Positions 35,005 through 43,558 of a stretch of 64,000 bases of DNA are shown here, piece by piece; the first letter of the stretch is position 1; every line of letters begins with the position of its first letter. This DNA is from Arctic95D-9 sp035967665 (GTDB lineage: Bacteria > Verrucomicrobiota > Verrucomicrobiia > Verrucomicrobiales > DEV007): assembly GCA_035967665.1 (NCBI GenBank), contig JAYWLB010000084.1, positions 1-64,000 on the forward strand. The letters are read 5' to 3'. The translations under genes were made by a program, and so were the position numbers. The notes under the pieces are model-generated. The model was not told where the DNA came from. It made no database searches and saw nothing but the letters and a program-made list of their open reading frames with translations.

Positions 35005-36435
35005 TCACTTTTTCTTCCGCTTCGGCTTGTTCTGCCTTTCGATCCATGGGCCGTATTCGGGGCGCTTCATGAGTTCTTCGAGGAAGGGCGCGTAGGCGGG
35101 ATCGGTGTGCCAGTAGCGACGTTCCGGTTGATCGGGATCAACGACACCACTTTCGTAGTCTTTGCCGGCGAGAGATGCCTCGACCGATTTATCCCAGGCT
35201 TCATAATCCGCTTTCATGCGCGCAGCGACTTTGGGATTCGATTCGATGAGGTTCACCGACTCTTCGGGATCGGAGTTGAGATCGTAGAGTTCGTATTTGT
35301 TTTTTTGATAGAGCAGCTTGTAACGATTCTCCACGAGCACACCGCGTCCGTCGTGACGGAATGGCAGCGCCTTTTTACGTTTCGTTTCTCTTCCATTGAT
35401 GAGTGATACGAGGCTGATGCCGTCGTATGGTTTTAGAATTGAATCAGAGGGCAGTTCTACGATCTCGGCAATGGTTGGGAAAATGTCGACGGTTCCGGCG
35501 ATCGAATCGGTGACACGACCTTCTTTGATTTTGGCGGGCCAGTGAATGATTCCGGGAACGCGAAGTCCGCCTTCATACATTGTGTTTTTTGAGCCCCGAA
35601 GTCCTCCCATCGTCTCGGGGCCGAATTCGGCGAGACCTCCATTGTCACTGCAATACCAGATCAGGGTATCTTCGGCGATGCCGGCATCCGCGAGTCCTTC
35701 ACGCAGGTCTCCAATGCTGCGGTCGAGTGCGATGATTTCGCCATACTGATTCTGATAGTTCTCCGGAAGCGATTTGAAAGGGGCTTTGTCCTCTTCGGAG
35801 GCAACGAAAGGGGAATGCGGTGTTCCAAACCAGATCACGGTGAATGTCGGCTGGTCGGAGGCTTTCTCCTGAATGAATTTCACCGCCTCGCGGACCGCGA
35901 CCTCAGACGAGTCACCGGTAAAGGCCTCGAACTCACCCATTCGGCTGAGGAGGGGATCGCGGTCAAAGAAGTTCGTCGCGGTGAGCCAGTGATCGAATCC
36001 GAATGCGCCCGGGTTGTGTGAATCGGTCGCGAGCACGGGGGCACCGGGGCCGCGCAGTCCGTTGAGATGCCATTTTCCGAAATGCCCCGTCGCATAGCCC
36101 GCTTTCTGCAAAGCCTCAGCGATGGTATTTTCCTGAAGGCGGAGGGGAAAGCCATGATTAAAAACGCCGGTGCGATCATTGGTTCGTCCTGTGAGAACGG
36201 TGGCCCGTGAGGGAGAGCAGTTGGATGCGCCGGCGTAAAACCGGTTGAAGCGCAGGCCCCCGCTCGCGAGCGCGTCGAGATGCGGTGTTTTCAGCTGAGG
36301 ATGACCGTTGTAACTCGTTTGTCCCCAACCCTGATCATCAGCCATGACCAGAACAATGTGTGGCTTCCCGGCGGCAAAGGCAGGAAGTGCGACGAGAGCG
36401 ATTGCGAAAGCGATGAGTGAAAAAGACGGTTTCAT
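35005..36435 (-). CDS. Secreted sulfatase (formylglycine type)
   Basis: A 476-residue arylsulfatase-family enzyme with signal peptide (1 to about 22). The metal ligands DD at 33-34, the formylglycine precursor Cys73 in NCSPSRATVLTGR with Arg77, and the HFGKWHLNG motif are all present, so it should be active once Cys73 is matured by a sulfatase-modifying enzyme encoded elsewhere. It releases sulfate from an organic sulfate ester, probably a polysaccharide or other marine-type substrate outside the cytoplasm, but sequence does not fix the substrate. The C-terminal tail is basic (PKRKKK). It diverges from the DUF1080 lipoprotein over only 39 bp. Confidence 0.93.
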   Translation of the reverse strand: MKPSFSLIAFAIALVALPAFAAGKPHIVLVMADDQGWGQTSYNGHPQLKTPHLDALASGGLRFNRFYAGASNCSPSRATVLTGRTNDRTGVFNHGFPLRLQENTIAEALQKAGYATGHFGKWHLNGLRGPGAPVLATDSHNPGAFGFDHWLTATNFFDRDPLLSRMGEFEAFTGDSSEVAVREAVKFIQEKASDQPTFTVIWFGTPHSPFVASEEDKAPFKSLPENYQNQYGEIIALDRSIGDLREGLADAGIAEDTLIWYCSDNGGLAEFGPETMGGLRGSKNTMYEGGLRVPGIIHWPAKIKEGRVTDSIAGTVDIFPTIAEIVELPSDSILKPYDGISLVSLINGRETKRKKALPFRHDGRGVLVENRYKLLYQKNKYELYDLNSDPEESVNLIESNPKVAARMKADYEAWDKSVEASLAGKDYESGVVDPDQPERRYWHTDPAYAPFLEELMKRPEYGPWIERQNKPKRKKK

Positions 36436-36474
36436 GGAGTTGCCAGAAGTATCGCATAGTGATACATCGCGGTA

Positions 36475-37290
36475 ATGAAACGATCGATACTTTTTTCCGC
36501 CGCATGTCTGGGACTCATTTCTCTAGTGGGATGCGGGAAACCGGCTTCTGAAGAAGCTGCCAAACCTGAAGTTAAAGCTGATGCGCCGGCACCTGAGGCG
36601 GGGGCACCTGCTCCAAAGGCAGCACCAGAGAAAGCACCAGAGAAAGCACCAGAGAAAGCAGCTCCTGCAGCGGCTAATACCCTGACTGATGCTGAAAAAG
36701 CGGAAGGTTGGGCTTTGCTTTTTAATGGCAAAGACATGTCCAACTTTCGTAACTACAAGAAAGAGGGCGTAAATGAAAAATGGGTCGTGAAAGACGGTGC
36801 GATCACGCTCACGGAAAAAGGCGGAGGAGACATCGTTACAAAAGAGCAATACGGCGCTTTTGAGATCAAATTCGATTACAAAATTTCACCTGCCGGTAAC
36901 AGCGGGTTCATGTATCACGTCACTGAAACTGAAGGCACTCCCTGGAAAACCGGACCTGAGGTTCAGATTCAGGACAATGTGGACGGTCACGATCCACAGA
37001 AGGCGGGCTGGCTTTACCAGCTCTATCCTGCAACGGTTGATGCCACCAATCCTGCCGGCGAGTGGAACACACTGCATGTCATCATCACTCCTGAGAAGTG
37101 TGAGCACTACATGAACGGCACGAAATACTGTGAGTATGTCAAAGGATCGGCCGATTGGGATGCGAAGGTCGCTGCGAGCAAGTTTTCAGCGTTCGAGAAC
37201 TTCGGCAAGCCAACTAAAGGTCACATCAATTTCCAGGACCACGGAAACGTCGTTTCCTTCCGCAATTTGAAGATCAAGTCGTTGGACTAG
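36475..37290 (+). CDS. DUF1080 lipoprotein with Ala/Pro/Lys-rich linker
   Basis: A 271-residue lipoprotein: signal peptide with lipobox LVGC (Cys20), an Ala/Pro/Glu/Lys linker of about 45 residues, then a DUF1080 jelly-roll domain (about 75-270) with LLFNGKDMSNFRNY, PAGNSGFMYHV and EWNTLHVIIT. Within the linker, 36622-36657 is three exact copies of a 12-bp unit encoding APEK. DUF1080 proteins are often involved in processing of keto-sugars or bind carbohydrate; the activity is untested here. It diverges from the sulfatase and may be co-regulated with it. Confidence 0.88.
   Translation: MKRSILFSAACLGLISLVGCGKPASEEAAKPEVKADAPAPEAGAPAPKAAPEKAPEKAPEKAAPAAANTLTDAEKAEGWALLFNGKDMSNFRNYKKEGVNEKWVVKDGAITLTEKGGGDIVTKEQYGAFEIKFDYKISPAGNSGFMYHVTETEGTPWKTGPEVQIQDNVDGHDPQKAGWLYQLYPATVDATNPAGEWNTLHVIITPEKCEHYMNGTKYCEYVKGSADWDAKVAASKFSAFENFGKPTKGHINFQDHGNVVSFRNLKIKSLD
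36622..36657 (+). repeat. 12-bp tandem repeat (3 copies) in lipoprotein linker
   Basis: The unit gcaccagagaaa occurs three times in a row and encodes APEK each time. In-frame, multiple-of-three length means copy-number change alters linker length without frameshift. Confidence 0.85.
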
Positions 37291-37356
37291 TCTTTTCAAG
37301 TGGCGGCCCGTTCTGATTTCCCGGAGCGGGACTGCCACTATAGGGGCTTTGGCGAC

Positions 37357-37391
37357 TCAACCCTGTTGGATGGAGCATTCAACAGGGTTGA
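37357..37391. terminator. Perfect 12-bp hairpin between convergent genes
   Basis: 37357-37368 (tcaaccctgttg) pairs perfectly with 37380-37391 across an 11-nt loop. It lies between the end of the DUF1080 lipoprotein and the end of the DUF1501 gene. No strong T-run on either side, so termination efficiency is uncertain. Confidence 0.5.
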
Positions 37392-37397
37392 ATTCCT

Positions 37398-38702
37398 CTA
37401 CAACAATGCCGAAATCGGTCGTCCGTCGCTGAGTGCGATGGGACGGCCTATTGAGGTCATGAATTCATATTCGTGATCGATTCCCATGCGATTGAGGATC
37501 GTTGCGTGGATGTCTTCGACCAGCACTTTTTCAGCTGGATCCTGACTCATTCCCGTCGGATCGGTTTCCCCGATGACCTGCCCGGTTCGGAGACCGCCGC
37601 CACCCATGAGAACACTGAAGCCGTGGGGCCAGTGATCGCGGCCGTCGGTGACATTCAGCTTGGGAGTTCTCCCGAATTCGGTTGCGACGAGAATGAGGGT
37701 GTCGTCGTAGAGATCGCGTTCCTTGAGTCCCCTGATGAGGGAGGCGAGAGCCGGATCCAGTTCCGATTTTTGCTTAAGCTGTCCTTCGTGATTGTTGATG
37801 TGAGTGTCCCAACCGTTCAAGGTCACCTCGACACAGCGCACCCCGGATTCCACGAGTCGTATCGCGGCAAGGCAACCTCGACCGAAGCGGGTATCGCCAA
37901 AGCTTTCCTGCTCTGCTTTCGGTGCCTCTTTGACATTGAAGGCGGCGAGGAGATCGGAGGTCATCATGTTGCGGGCCCGCTCAATTGACGACTGATGCAG
38001 GGTTCGCTCTTTCTCCAGAGTGGCGATTCGTCCTGCGGCGAAGGATTTCTCGAGCACGTTGAGCGATTCCATGCGCCGGTTGGTGCGTGCCTCGTCGGTC
38101 CAGGCTTTCACATCGGGCACGGGATTCACGGGGTCAAAGAGCTGGAAGGCATCGTATTTCGCACCGAGGTAGCCACCGCGAGCGGGAAACTGCCCCGGGG
38201 TGATCGAGATGTGAGTGGGAATGTCGACGGGCGCTCCGTTGAGTGTCGGCGCAGGGAGCTCATGGTTGATGATGGAGCCGATCGCGGGATGGACGAGTCC
38301 GGGGAAGGGGCGGTAGCCGGTTTTACCATTGTAGGTGGCACGGGCATGGTCGCCTTCTTTGCTCACGACGGATCGGAGAATCGAAAAGTCATTGGCGAGC
38401 TCCGCGGTTTGCTCAAGCCCTTCGCCGAAGAGAACTCCCGGAAGAGCGGTCTTGATGGCTTTCGCCCCGTGGGAGATGGCACTGTCAGGATGGGGATCGA
38501 AAGTTTCGAGCTGGCTTGCTCCTCCCTGCATCCAGAGGACGATGACCGACTTCGGTCGGCCTTCTCGTTTCCCCGCGCCACGCGCGAGTTGCTGAGAGAG
38601 CGGTGTGAGCCATCCGAGTCCGGTCAGGGCGGTGCTGCGCAAAAAGCAGCGGCGGGAGAAGTGGTCTTTGCCGTTGCAGGCTCCAAAGGGTGAGGAATTC
38701 AT
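37398..38702 (-). CDS. DUF1501 domain protein with Tat signal
   Basis: A 434-residue exported protein. The N-terminus carries a twin-arginine motif (SRRCFLRS, Arg17-Arg18) and hydrophobic stretch. The DUF1501 fold is seen in VIVLWMQGGASQLETFDP, GCLAAIRLVESGVRCVEVTLNGWDTHINN and LVATEFGRTP. DUF1501 belongs to the alkaline-phosphatase/sulfatase-like superfamily, but its reaction is unknown. It follows the DUF1549/DUF1553 gene after 8 bp, the canonical pairing in planctomycetes and verrucomicrobia, where such modules are linked to sulfatases and polysaccharide use. Confidence 0.92.
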   Translation of the reverse strand: MNSSPFGACNGKDHFSRRCFLRSTALTGLGWLTPLSQQLARGAGKREGRPKSVIVLWMQGGASQLETFDPHPDSAISHGAKAIKTALPGVLFGEGLEQTAELANDFSILRSVVSKEGDHARATYNGKTGYRPFPGLVHPAIGSIINHELPAPTLNGAPVDIPTHISITPGQFPARGGYLGAKYDAFQLFDPVNPVPDVKAWTDEARTNRRMESLNVLEKSFAAGRIATLEKERTLHQSSIERARNMMTSDLLAAFNVKEAPKAEQESFGDTRFGRGCLAAIRLVESGVRCVEVTLNGWDTHINNHEGQLKQKSELDPALASLIRGLKERDLYDDTLILVATEFGRTPKLNVTDGRDHWPHGFSVLMGGGGLRTGQVIGETDPTGMSQDPAEKVLVEDIHATILNRMGIDHEYEFMTSIGRPIALSDGRPISALL

Positions 38703-38710
38703 GGCGTTGG

Positions 38711-40351
38711 TTATCGGTTCCAGGAAAATTCGGTTGAGTTGATCAGCGCCCAGTAAAGGTCGGCGCTGGCCCGCGCTTTAGCCTTGGGGTTCTTTTTCTC
38801 GAGGCTGGCGGCGAAGTGAATCGATTCCTCCGGGGTGGGATGGCGTGTCAGGAGGGCGAGGAAGGCCGCGTCAACGGCCTGTTTCTCTGAGGAGGAGTAG
38901 TGGGCGACGCGGGTGGAACTGTTCATCACAGGATTTTCGCCGGTTCGTTCTCCGACCAGTTTCCCGTTCATGAGGAGGAGGCGCTGGGGAATTGTCCCTG
39001 ACTCCTCCTGAAATTCATTCTCCCCCTGATCGCCGTAGCGTTTCACGAAGTCGTTGGTTTCCCCGAAACGTCGCAGTTTATCGATGATGTGTGCGTCGCC
39101 GTCGAGGGCGCGGAATGACGCACTCTGGATGATGCTGCCGGCGACCTGTTCCGGGCGGAGCGGAGTCACGGGGAAGGCTGCCCAGGCAGTCTCCTGTTCC
39201 ACGGTTACCGGCTTGTCAGGATTACCGGAATCGCTGGCGCGTTGAAAAGGAGCACTCGCGGCGATGAGCCGGAGCAGATACTGAAAGTCGTGACCGCTTT
39301 GGATGAACTCGTCAGTGAGAGTCTCGAAACCAGCCGGGTAGGGGCCTTCAAGGGGGATGTCATCCACCGGATCGACGAGGGGACGTCCGAAGAGGAGAGC
39401 CCAGGCACGGTTCACGGTCGCTCTCGCAAAGGCGCGGTTGCTCCCGTCGGTGATCCAACGGGCGAGTTGTTTCCGGCGGGAGCCGTCTTCGGGCTTGAGT
39501 TCTTCGAGGAAGGGAACTTTGGGTTCGACCACTGAGGGATCTTTTTTGCCTTTGTAAGCGGTCTCGTAGTCTTTCCCCGGCTTCTCCTGCACTCCGCTGA
39601 TGGTCATATCCGCCTGACCATAGAACGCGGCGAGCTGATGAAAATCCTCCTGCTTCCAGCGATCACCGAACTTGTCATCGTGGCACTGGACACAGTCGAG
39701 ACTGATTCCGAGAAAGGCGCGGGAGGTTCGGGCCGCGAGTTTGACTTCGTCGGGGCCCTTGTTGTCACCGTCCTGAATCACCGACACCGTGATAAAATTG
39801 GTTTCCGGATTCGTCGTCCAGGTGCCTTCGGAGGCAATGAGATCGGAGACCAGTTCGTCGTAGGGGCGATTCATTGCGAGTTGTTCGGAGAGCCAGTTGA
39901 CCATCCTGCGGCGGCGATAGATGATGAAGGGTCCCGGGCCGACCCCGACGAAGGCCCGGGCGAAGCGTTCCGCGACGTAGTTGGTGTAGCGTTGGTCTGC
40001 AAAGAGGTGATTGAGCCATGACTGGGTGGGATCGCCGTCTTCAGCGAGTTTTTCAAAGCGCCGGAGTTCCTCCAGTGAGGGTGCGGCACCGGTCAGGGCG
40101 AGGGAGAGGCGGCGTGCCAGGGTGTGATCGAGCGCTTGCGGCGCCGGTTCGAGTTCGAGCTCTTTCCAGGAGGCTTCGAAGGCGGCGTTGAGCCGTTCCG
40201 TGGACTCTTTGAGCGGATCGGAGGCTTCCGCTGAAGGCAAAGGAGCGAGCTCTTCACTGCCCAGATACCAGGTCAGGGTGACAATGGCAGCGATGACCAG
40301 GACGAGAAGCGCTCCGAGACGGATGAGGATGCGGCTGAACGGGCTGGTCAT
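38711..40351 (-). CDS. DUF1549/DUF1553 membrane-anchored protein, short form
   Basis: A 546-residue protein with an N-terminal transmembrane anchor (about 9-30). DUF1549 (about 55-250) includes CVQCHDDKFGDRW, a CxxCH-type motif that can hold haem. DUF1553 (about 285-540) includes ARATVNRAWALLFGRPLVDP. It lacks the N-terminal cytochrome-c domain of the longer version at 49542-52400. It is the upstream gene of a two-gene unit with DUF1501. It presumably acts outside the cytoplasmic membrane; a redox or carbohydrate-related role is inferred from family context only. Confidence 0.9.
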   Translation of the reverse strand: MTSPFSRILIRLGALLVLVIAAIVTLTWYLGSEELAPLPSAEASDPLKESTERLNAAFEASWKELELEPAPQALDHTLARRLSLALTGAAPSLEELRRFEKLAEDGDPTQSWLNHLFADQRYTNYVAERFARAFVGVGPGPFIIYRRRRMVNWLSEQLAMNRPYDELVSDLIASEGTWTTNPETNFITVSVIQDGDNKGPDEVKLAARTSRAFLGISLDCVQCHDDKFGDRWKQEDFHQLAAFYGQADMTISGVQEKPGKDYETAYKGKKDPSVVEPKVPFLEELKPEDGSRRKQLARWITDGSNRAFARATVNRAWALLFGRPLVDPVDDIPLEGPYPAGFETLTDEFIQSGHDFQYLLRLIAASAPFQRASDSGNPDKPVTVEQETAWAAFPVTPLRPEQVAGSIIQSASFRALDGDAHIIDKLRRFGETNDFVKRYGDQGENEFQEESGTIPQRLLLMNGKLVGERTGENPVMNSSTRVAHYSSSEKQAVDAAFLALLTRHPTPEESIHFAASLEKKNPKAKARASADLYWALINSTEFSWNR

Positions 40352-40416
40352 AGGGTGAGAATATGAATCGTGAAACTTTAAGAGGAGTGACTCTTTACAC
40401 AGGGCAAGACGGGGCT

Positions 40417-40445
40417 GTTACTGTAAAAGTTACGTTACTGTAAAA
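40417..40445 (+). promoter_or_regulatory. Direct repeat just upstream of tlyA
   Basis: The 12-mer gttactgtaaaa occurs at 40417-40428 and again at 40434-40445, 17 bp apart start to start and ending 4 bp before the tlyA start codon. The spacing puts the repeats on nearly opposite faces of the helix. They could be an operator or a leader-RNA feature; only the repetition is observed. Confidence 0.35.
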
Positions 40446-40449
40446 TTTG

Positions 40450-41196
40450 ATGGCAAAAGAAAGACTCGATCAGGCGCTTCACCGGCGCGGCCTATGTGAT
40501 TCACGCGAGATGGCGAAGCGGCTCATTCTCGCCGGTGAGGTTCTCGTCGGCGGGCATGGCGGTGTTCACAAGCCCGGTCTCAAGATCGATGAGGAGACCG
40601 AAGTCACCGTAAAGAACCGTCCCAAATACGTGAGTCGGGGCGGGCTGAAGATCGAAAAGGGGCTCGATGAATTCGGTATCGATGTTGAAGGGAAGGTCGT
40701 CCTCGACGCGGGTGCCTCGACCGGTGGCTTCACCGATTGTGTTCTTCAGCGCGGTGCTGAGAAAGTTTTCGCCTATGATGTCGGGAAAAATCAGCTCGCC
40801 TGGAAGATCCGAAGTCACGAGCGGGTTGTCGCGCGGGAGGGGATCAATCTCCGTCATCTCGTGCCGGAGGATATAGGAGAGGAGGTCGATCTCGTCGTCA
40901 TCGATGTTTCCTTCATTTCCCTGACTCTGATTCTGGGGCCGGTTTTTGATGTCCTAAAGCCCGACGGCTCCATTGTGTGTCTGATCAAACCGCAGTTTGA
41001 GCTGAAGAAGGAACAGATCGGTAAAGGCGGCATTGTTCGCGAACCCGAGCTCCATGAGGAGGCGGTCGATAAGATCCGGACTTTCGTGAACGAAGAGTTG
41101 GGAAAAAGCTGGTGCGGTTTGACGCAATCCCCTATCAGTGGAACAGATGGGAATATTGAATTTCTGGCATGGCTGAAACACCAAGAATTGGACTGA
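40450..41196 (+). CDS. tlyA: TlyA family rRNA 2'-O-methyltransferase
   Basis: A 248-residue enzyme. An N-terminal S4 RNA-binding domain (about 3-62, RLDQALHRRGLCDSREMAKR) is followed by an FtsJ-like SAM methyltransferase core with VVLDAGASTGGFTDCVL, and the KPQFELKKEQIGKGGIVR block of this family. TlyA methylates ribose 2'-hydroxyls in 16S and/or 23S rRNA. ATG 40450 is preferred to a TTG one codon earlier. It overlaps nadK by 28 bp, so the two are translationally linked; tlyA-nadK adjacency is common in bacteria. Confidence 0.93.
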   Translation: MAKERLDQALHRRGLCDSREMAKRLILAGEVLVGGHGGVHKPGLKIDEETEVTVKNRPKYVSRGGLKIEKGLDEFGIDVEGKVVLDAGASTGGFTDCVLQRGAEKVFAYDVGKNQLAWKIRSHERVVAREGINLRHLVPEDIGEEVDLVVIDVSFISLTLILGPVFDVLKPDGSIVCLIKPQFELKKEQIGKGGIVREPELHEEAVDKIRTFVNEELGKSWCGLTQSPISGTDGNIEFLAWLKHQELD

Positions 41197-42056
41197 TCGC
41201 AAATCCTTCGAAACCGGGCGCGCGCGAGTTGTTACTGGATTTGATCGCCCGCTTCACGGATGAAGGGGCAGCGCTTGTCCTCGAGGAAAATTCAGCCGCT
41301 CTCCTCGACGATTGCGAGGGCGTCCCGCTCACTGAATTGAGTGCTTTGGTCGACCTGTTCGTCGTCCTCGGCGGGGACGGAACGATTCTCTGGGTTCTGA
41401 GGCAGCTTGATCATAAAATCAAGCCGATCGCGGCGATCAACACGGGAACACTCGGGTTCATGACCTGTGCCACCGCGGAGACGAGCGGGGCTTTGGTCGA
41501 GGCGCTCGTCTCAGGCAACTATCTGCGAAGTGATCGCATTGTTATCAGCGGTCAACTCGTTCAAAACAAGAAAGTGGTGGAGCGTTTTTATGCGCTGAAT
41601 GAAGTGACCTTGTGTCGCGGCGTTGATTCGCGGGTCATTCACGTGGAAGCCTGCGTGAACGAGCTCATTGCCAATCGCTACACCGGTGACGGGCTGATTC
41701 TTGCGACACCGACGGGATCAACTGCCTACTCACTCTCCGCCGGCGGTCCGCTCGTTCAGCCGGGGTCGAATGTCTTTGTTCTCACTCCGATTTGTCCTCA
41801 CACACTCGCTAACCGACCGCTTGTCGTCGACGCGAAGAGTAAGATCCGTTTTGATGTGCCGGTGCAGCGGGATGATCTCGCTCTCATGGTGGACGGGCAG
41901 CTCGTTTCGACGATTTCGAAACCCGCCCACGTTCGCATGCGGAAAGCGGACTTTAAATTGCCTCTCATTGCGATGCCGGATCAGAATTTCTATCACGTGC
42001 TCAACAATAAGATGGGCTGGACAGGAAGTTCAATCTCCGGAAGTGAGTGCAGCTAG
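41169..42056 (+). CDS. nadK: NAD kinase
   Basis: ATP-dependent (or polyphosphate-dependent) phosphorylation of NAD to NADP, cytoplasmic. The 295-residue protein has the GGDGT motif (68-72) in VVLGGDGTILW, the NE/D motif ALNEVTL, and the glycine-rich TGDGLILATPTGSTAYSLSA block. The C-terminal beta domain includes DGQLVSTISKPAHVRMRKA. The start ATG lies inside the tlyA coding region. The stop overlaps that of the convergent Trm112-like gene by 4 bp. Confidence 0.95.
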   Translation: MAETPRIGLIANPSKPGARELLLDLIARFTDEGAALVLEENSAALLDDCEGVPLTELSALVDLFVVLGGDGTILWVLRQLDHKIKPIAAINTGTLGFMTCATAETSGALVEALVSGNYLRSDRIVISGQLVQNKKVVERFYALNEVTLCRGVDSRVIHVEACVNELIANRYTGDGLILATPTGSTAYSLSAGGPLVQPGSNVFVLTPICPHTLANRPLVVDAKSKIRFDVPVQRDDLALMVDGQLVSTISKPAHVRMRKADFKLPLIAMPDQNFYHVLNNKMGWTGSSISGSECS

Positions 42057-42259
42057 TGTGCTTTCGACTCGGTTTCGAGGAGAACCGGGAGCCCGTCCCG
42101 AATCGGGTAGAGTCTTGATCCGTCCTCGCAGATCAGCGCTCCGTTGACTGACTCATCTTCACCAAAGGCAGCCTCAGCTTCCTCACCGGTTGCCACGCGC
42201 AAGGGCTGCATCGAAACCGGGCAGCGCAGGAGGGCGAGGGTTTTTTCTGAAAGTGTCAT
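42053..42259 (-). CDS. Trm112-like small protein
   Basis: A 68-residue protein of the Trm112/UPF0434 type: LALLRCPVSMQPLR near the N-terminus and LICEDGSRLYPIRDGLPVLL near the C-terminus. Each expected CxxC zinc pair is reduced to a single cysteine (Cys13 and Cys44), so metal binding is doubtful. Family members act as small activator or stabiliser subunits of methyltransferases. ATG 42259 was chosen; a longer reading adds 31 residues overlapping the MoeB gene. It is 7 bp downstream of the MoeB-rhodanese gene. Confidence 0.82.
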   Translation of the reverse strand: MTLSEKTLALLRCPVSMQPLRVATGEEAEAAFGEDESVNGALICEDGSRLYPIRDGLPVLLETESKAH

Positions 42260-42266
42260 CGGATTC

Positions 42267-43433
42267 CTAGTAGTGAGGAACCGAGCTGTCGACTTCGAGA
42301 GACCAGGCGTTGATGCCGCCCTGAACGTGGCAGACATCGGTGAAATTGGCATCCATGAGGATTTTTAACGCCTGCGCACTGCGGCCACCGGCTTTGCAGT
42401 GGATGATGATTTCTTCGCGGGGATGGAGTTCACCGAGGCGATCCGGCAGCTCACCTAACGGAATCAGAACTGAACCGTCAATTTTCGCAACTTCAACTTC
42501 GGCGGGCTCTCTCACATCGAGAAGGATGAACTGGTCGTCCCGCTCGATTCTCTTTTTGAGTTGATGCACATCAATCTCACGTAGTTCTTTCCGGTCACTC
42601 ATAGCACAGGTAAATTCGATTTCTTTCAGTTCAGTAATGGTTGGGTTTGTTCCGCAAACGGCACATTCACTGTCTTTCCGCAGTTTAATCTCGCGAAAGC
42701 GAAAGGCAAGGGCGTCAAAGTGAACGAGGCGGCCGATGAGCGGCTCTCCGATTCCGAGAATCAGTTTGATGGCTTCATTTGCCTGGAGAGAGCCGACGAT
42801 GCCGGGAAGTACGCCGAGCACTCCGCCTTCGGCGCAACTGGGAACCTGACCGGGTTCCGGAGGAGTGGGGAAAAGGCAGCGGTAGCAGGGGCCTCCAAGG
42901 TGCGGCGCGAAGACGGAGACCTGTCCTTCGAACCGGAAAATCGAGCCGTAGACGTTTGGCTTCTTTGTGAGGACGGCGAGGTCGTTGGAGAGGTAGCGCG
43001 TTTCAAAATTATCCGTTCCATCGATAATGAGATCGTAAGGGGCTGCGATCTCCATTGCGTTTTCGCTGGTGAGACGAGTCGCGTAGGGAGTGACTTTTAC
43101 TTCGGGATTGATTTCAGCGAGGCTTGCCATCGCCGAATCAATCTTCGGCTTTCCAACATCGCCGGTTCCGTGAACGATCTGACGCTGGAGGTTGGAAAAT
43201 TCGACGGTATCGAACTCCACCAGCCCGATTTCACCGATTCCCGCCGCGGCGAGATACATCGTCACAGGGGAGCCGAGGCCTCCGGCACCGATACAGAGCA
43301 CCTTGGCCGCTTTTAATTTTTTCTGCCCTTCAATACCCACATCAGGAATCGTGAGGTGGCGGGCATAGCGTTGCATTTCAGCCGTCGAAAATTCGGTCTC
43401 GCCGGTGCGTGAAGTGGGGATCACTGATTCCAT
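42267..43433 (-). CDS. MoeB/ThiF-type adenylyltransferase with rhodanese domain
   Basis: A 388-residue E1-like enzyme. The adenylation domain (1 to about 265) has the nucleotide loop GAGGLGSP 49-56, RQIVHGTGDVGKPK, the DGTDNFETRYL segment, and zinc cysteines 183, 186, 257 and 260. A rhodanese domain (about 285-385) carries the sulfur-accepting Cys346 in HCKAGGRS. This architecture (MoeZ/MoeBR) adenylates and thiocarboxylates the C-terminus of a small sulfur carrier such as MoaD or ThiS for molybdopterin, thiamine or cysteine synthesis. The carrier is not encoded here. The divergent neighbour is the HtrA protease gene. Confidence 0.92.
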   Translation of the reverse strand: MESVIPTSRTGETEFSTAEMQRYARHLTIPDVGIEGQKKLKAAKVLCIGAGGLGSPVTMYLAAAGIGEIGLVEFDTVEFSNLQRQIVHGTGDVGKPKIDSAMASLAEINPEVKVTPYATRLTSENAMEIAAPYDLIIDGTDNFETRYLSNDLAVLTKKPNVYGSIFRFEGQVSVFAPHLGGPCYRCLFPTPPEPGQVPSCAEGGVLGVLPGIVGSLQANEAIKLILGIGEPLIGRLVHFDALAFRFREIKLRKDSECAVCGTNPTITELKEIEFTCAMSDRKELREIDVHQLKKRIERDDQFILLDVREPAEVEVAKIDGSVLIPLGELPDRLGELHPREEIIIHCKAGGRSAQALKILMDANFTDVCHVQGGINAWSLEVDSSVPHY

Positions 43434-43558
43434 CAGAAAAGTAGAAGAACGGTAAAAGTTAGACAGAAAGACTCGCGTTGCTCGCTATACTTGGCAAACA
43501 GCAAACTGACGAATGAGGTCAGTTGACTCATTTTTAAGACAACCATACCCCTAAAGTA

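Noticed and set aside
43485..43524. Promoter and overlapping short hairpins before degQ
   Set aside because: TATACT at about 43487 lacks a well-spaced -35 box, and the aactgac/gtcagtt and aatgag/ctcatt arms are too short to call with confidence.
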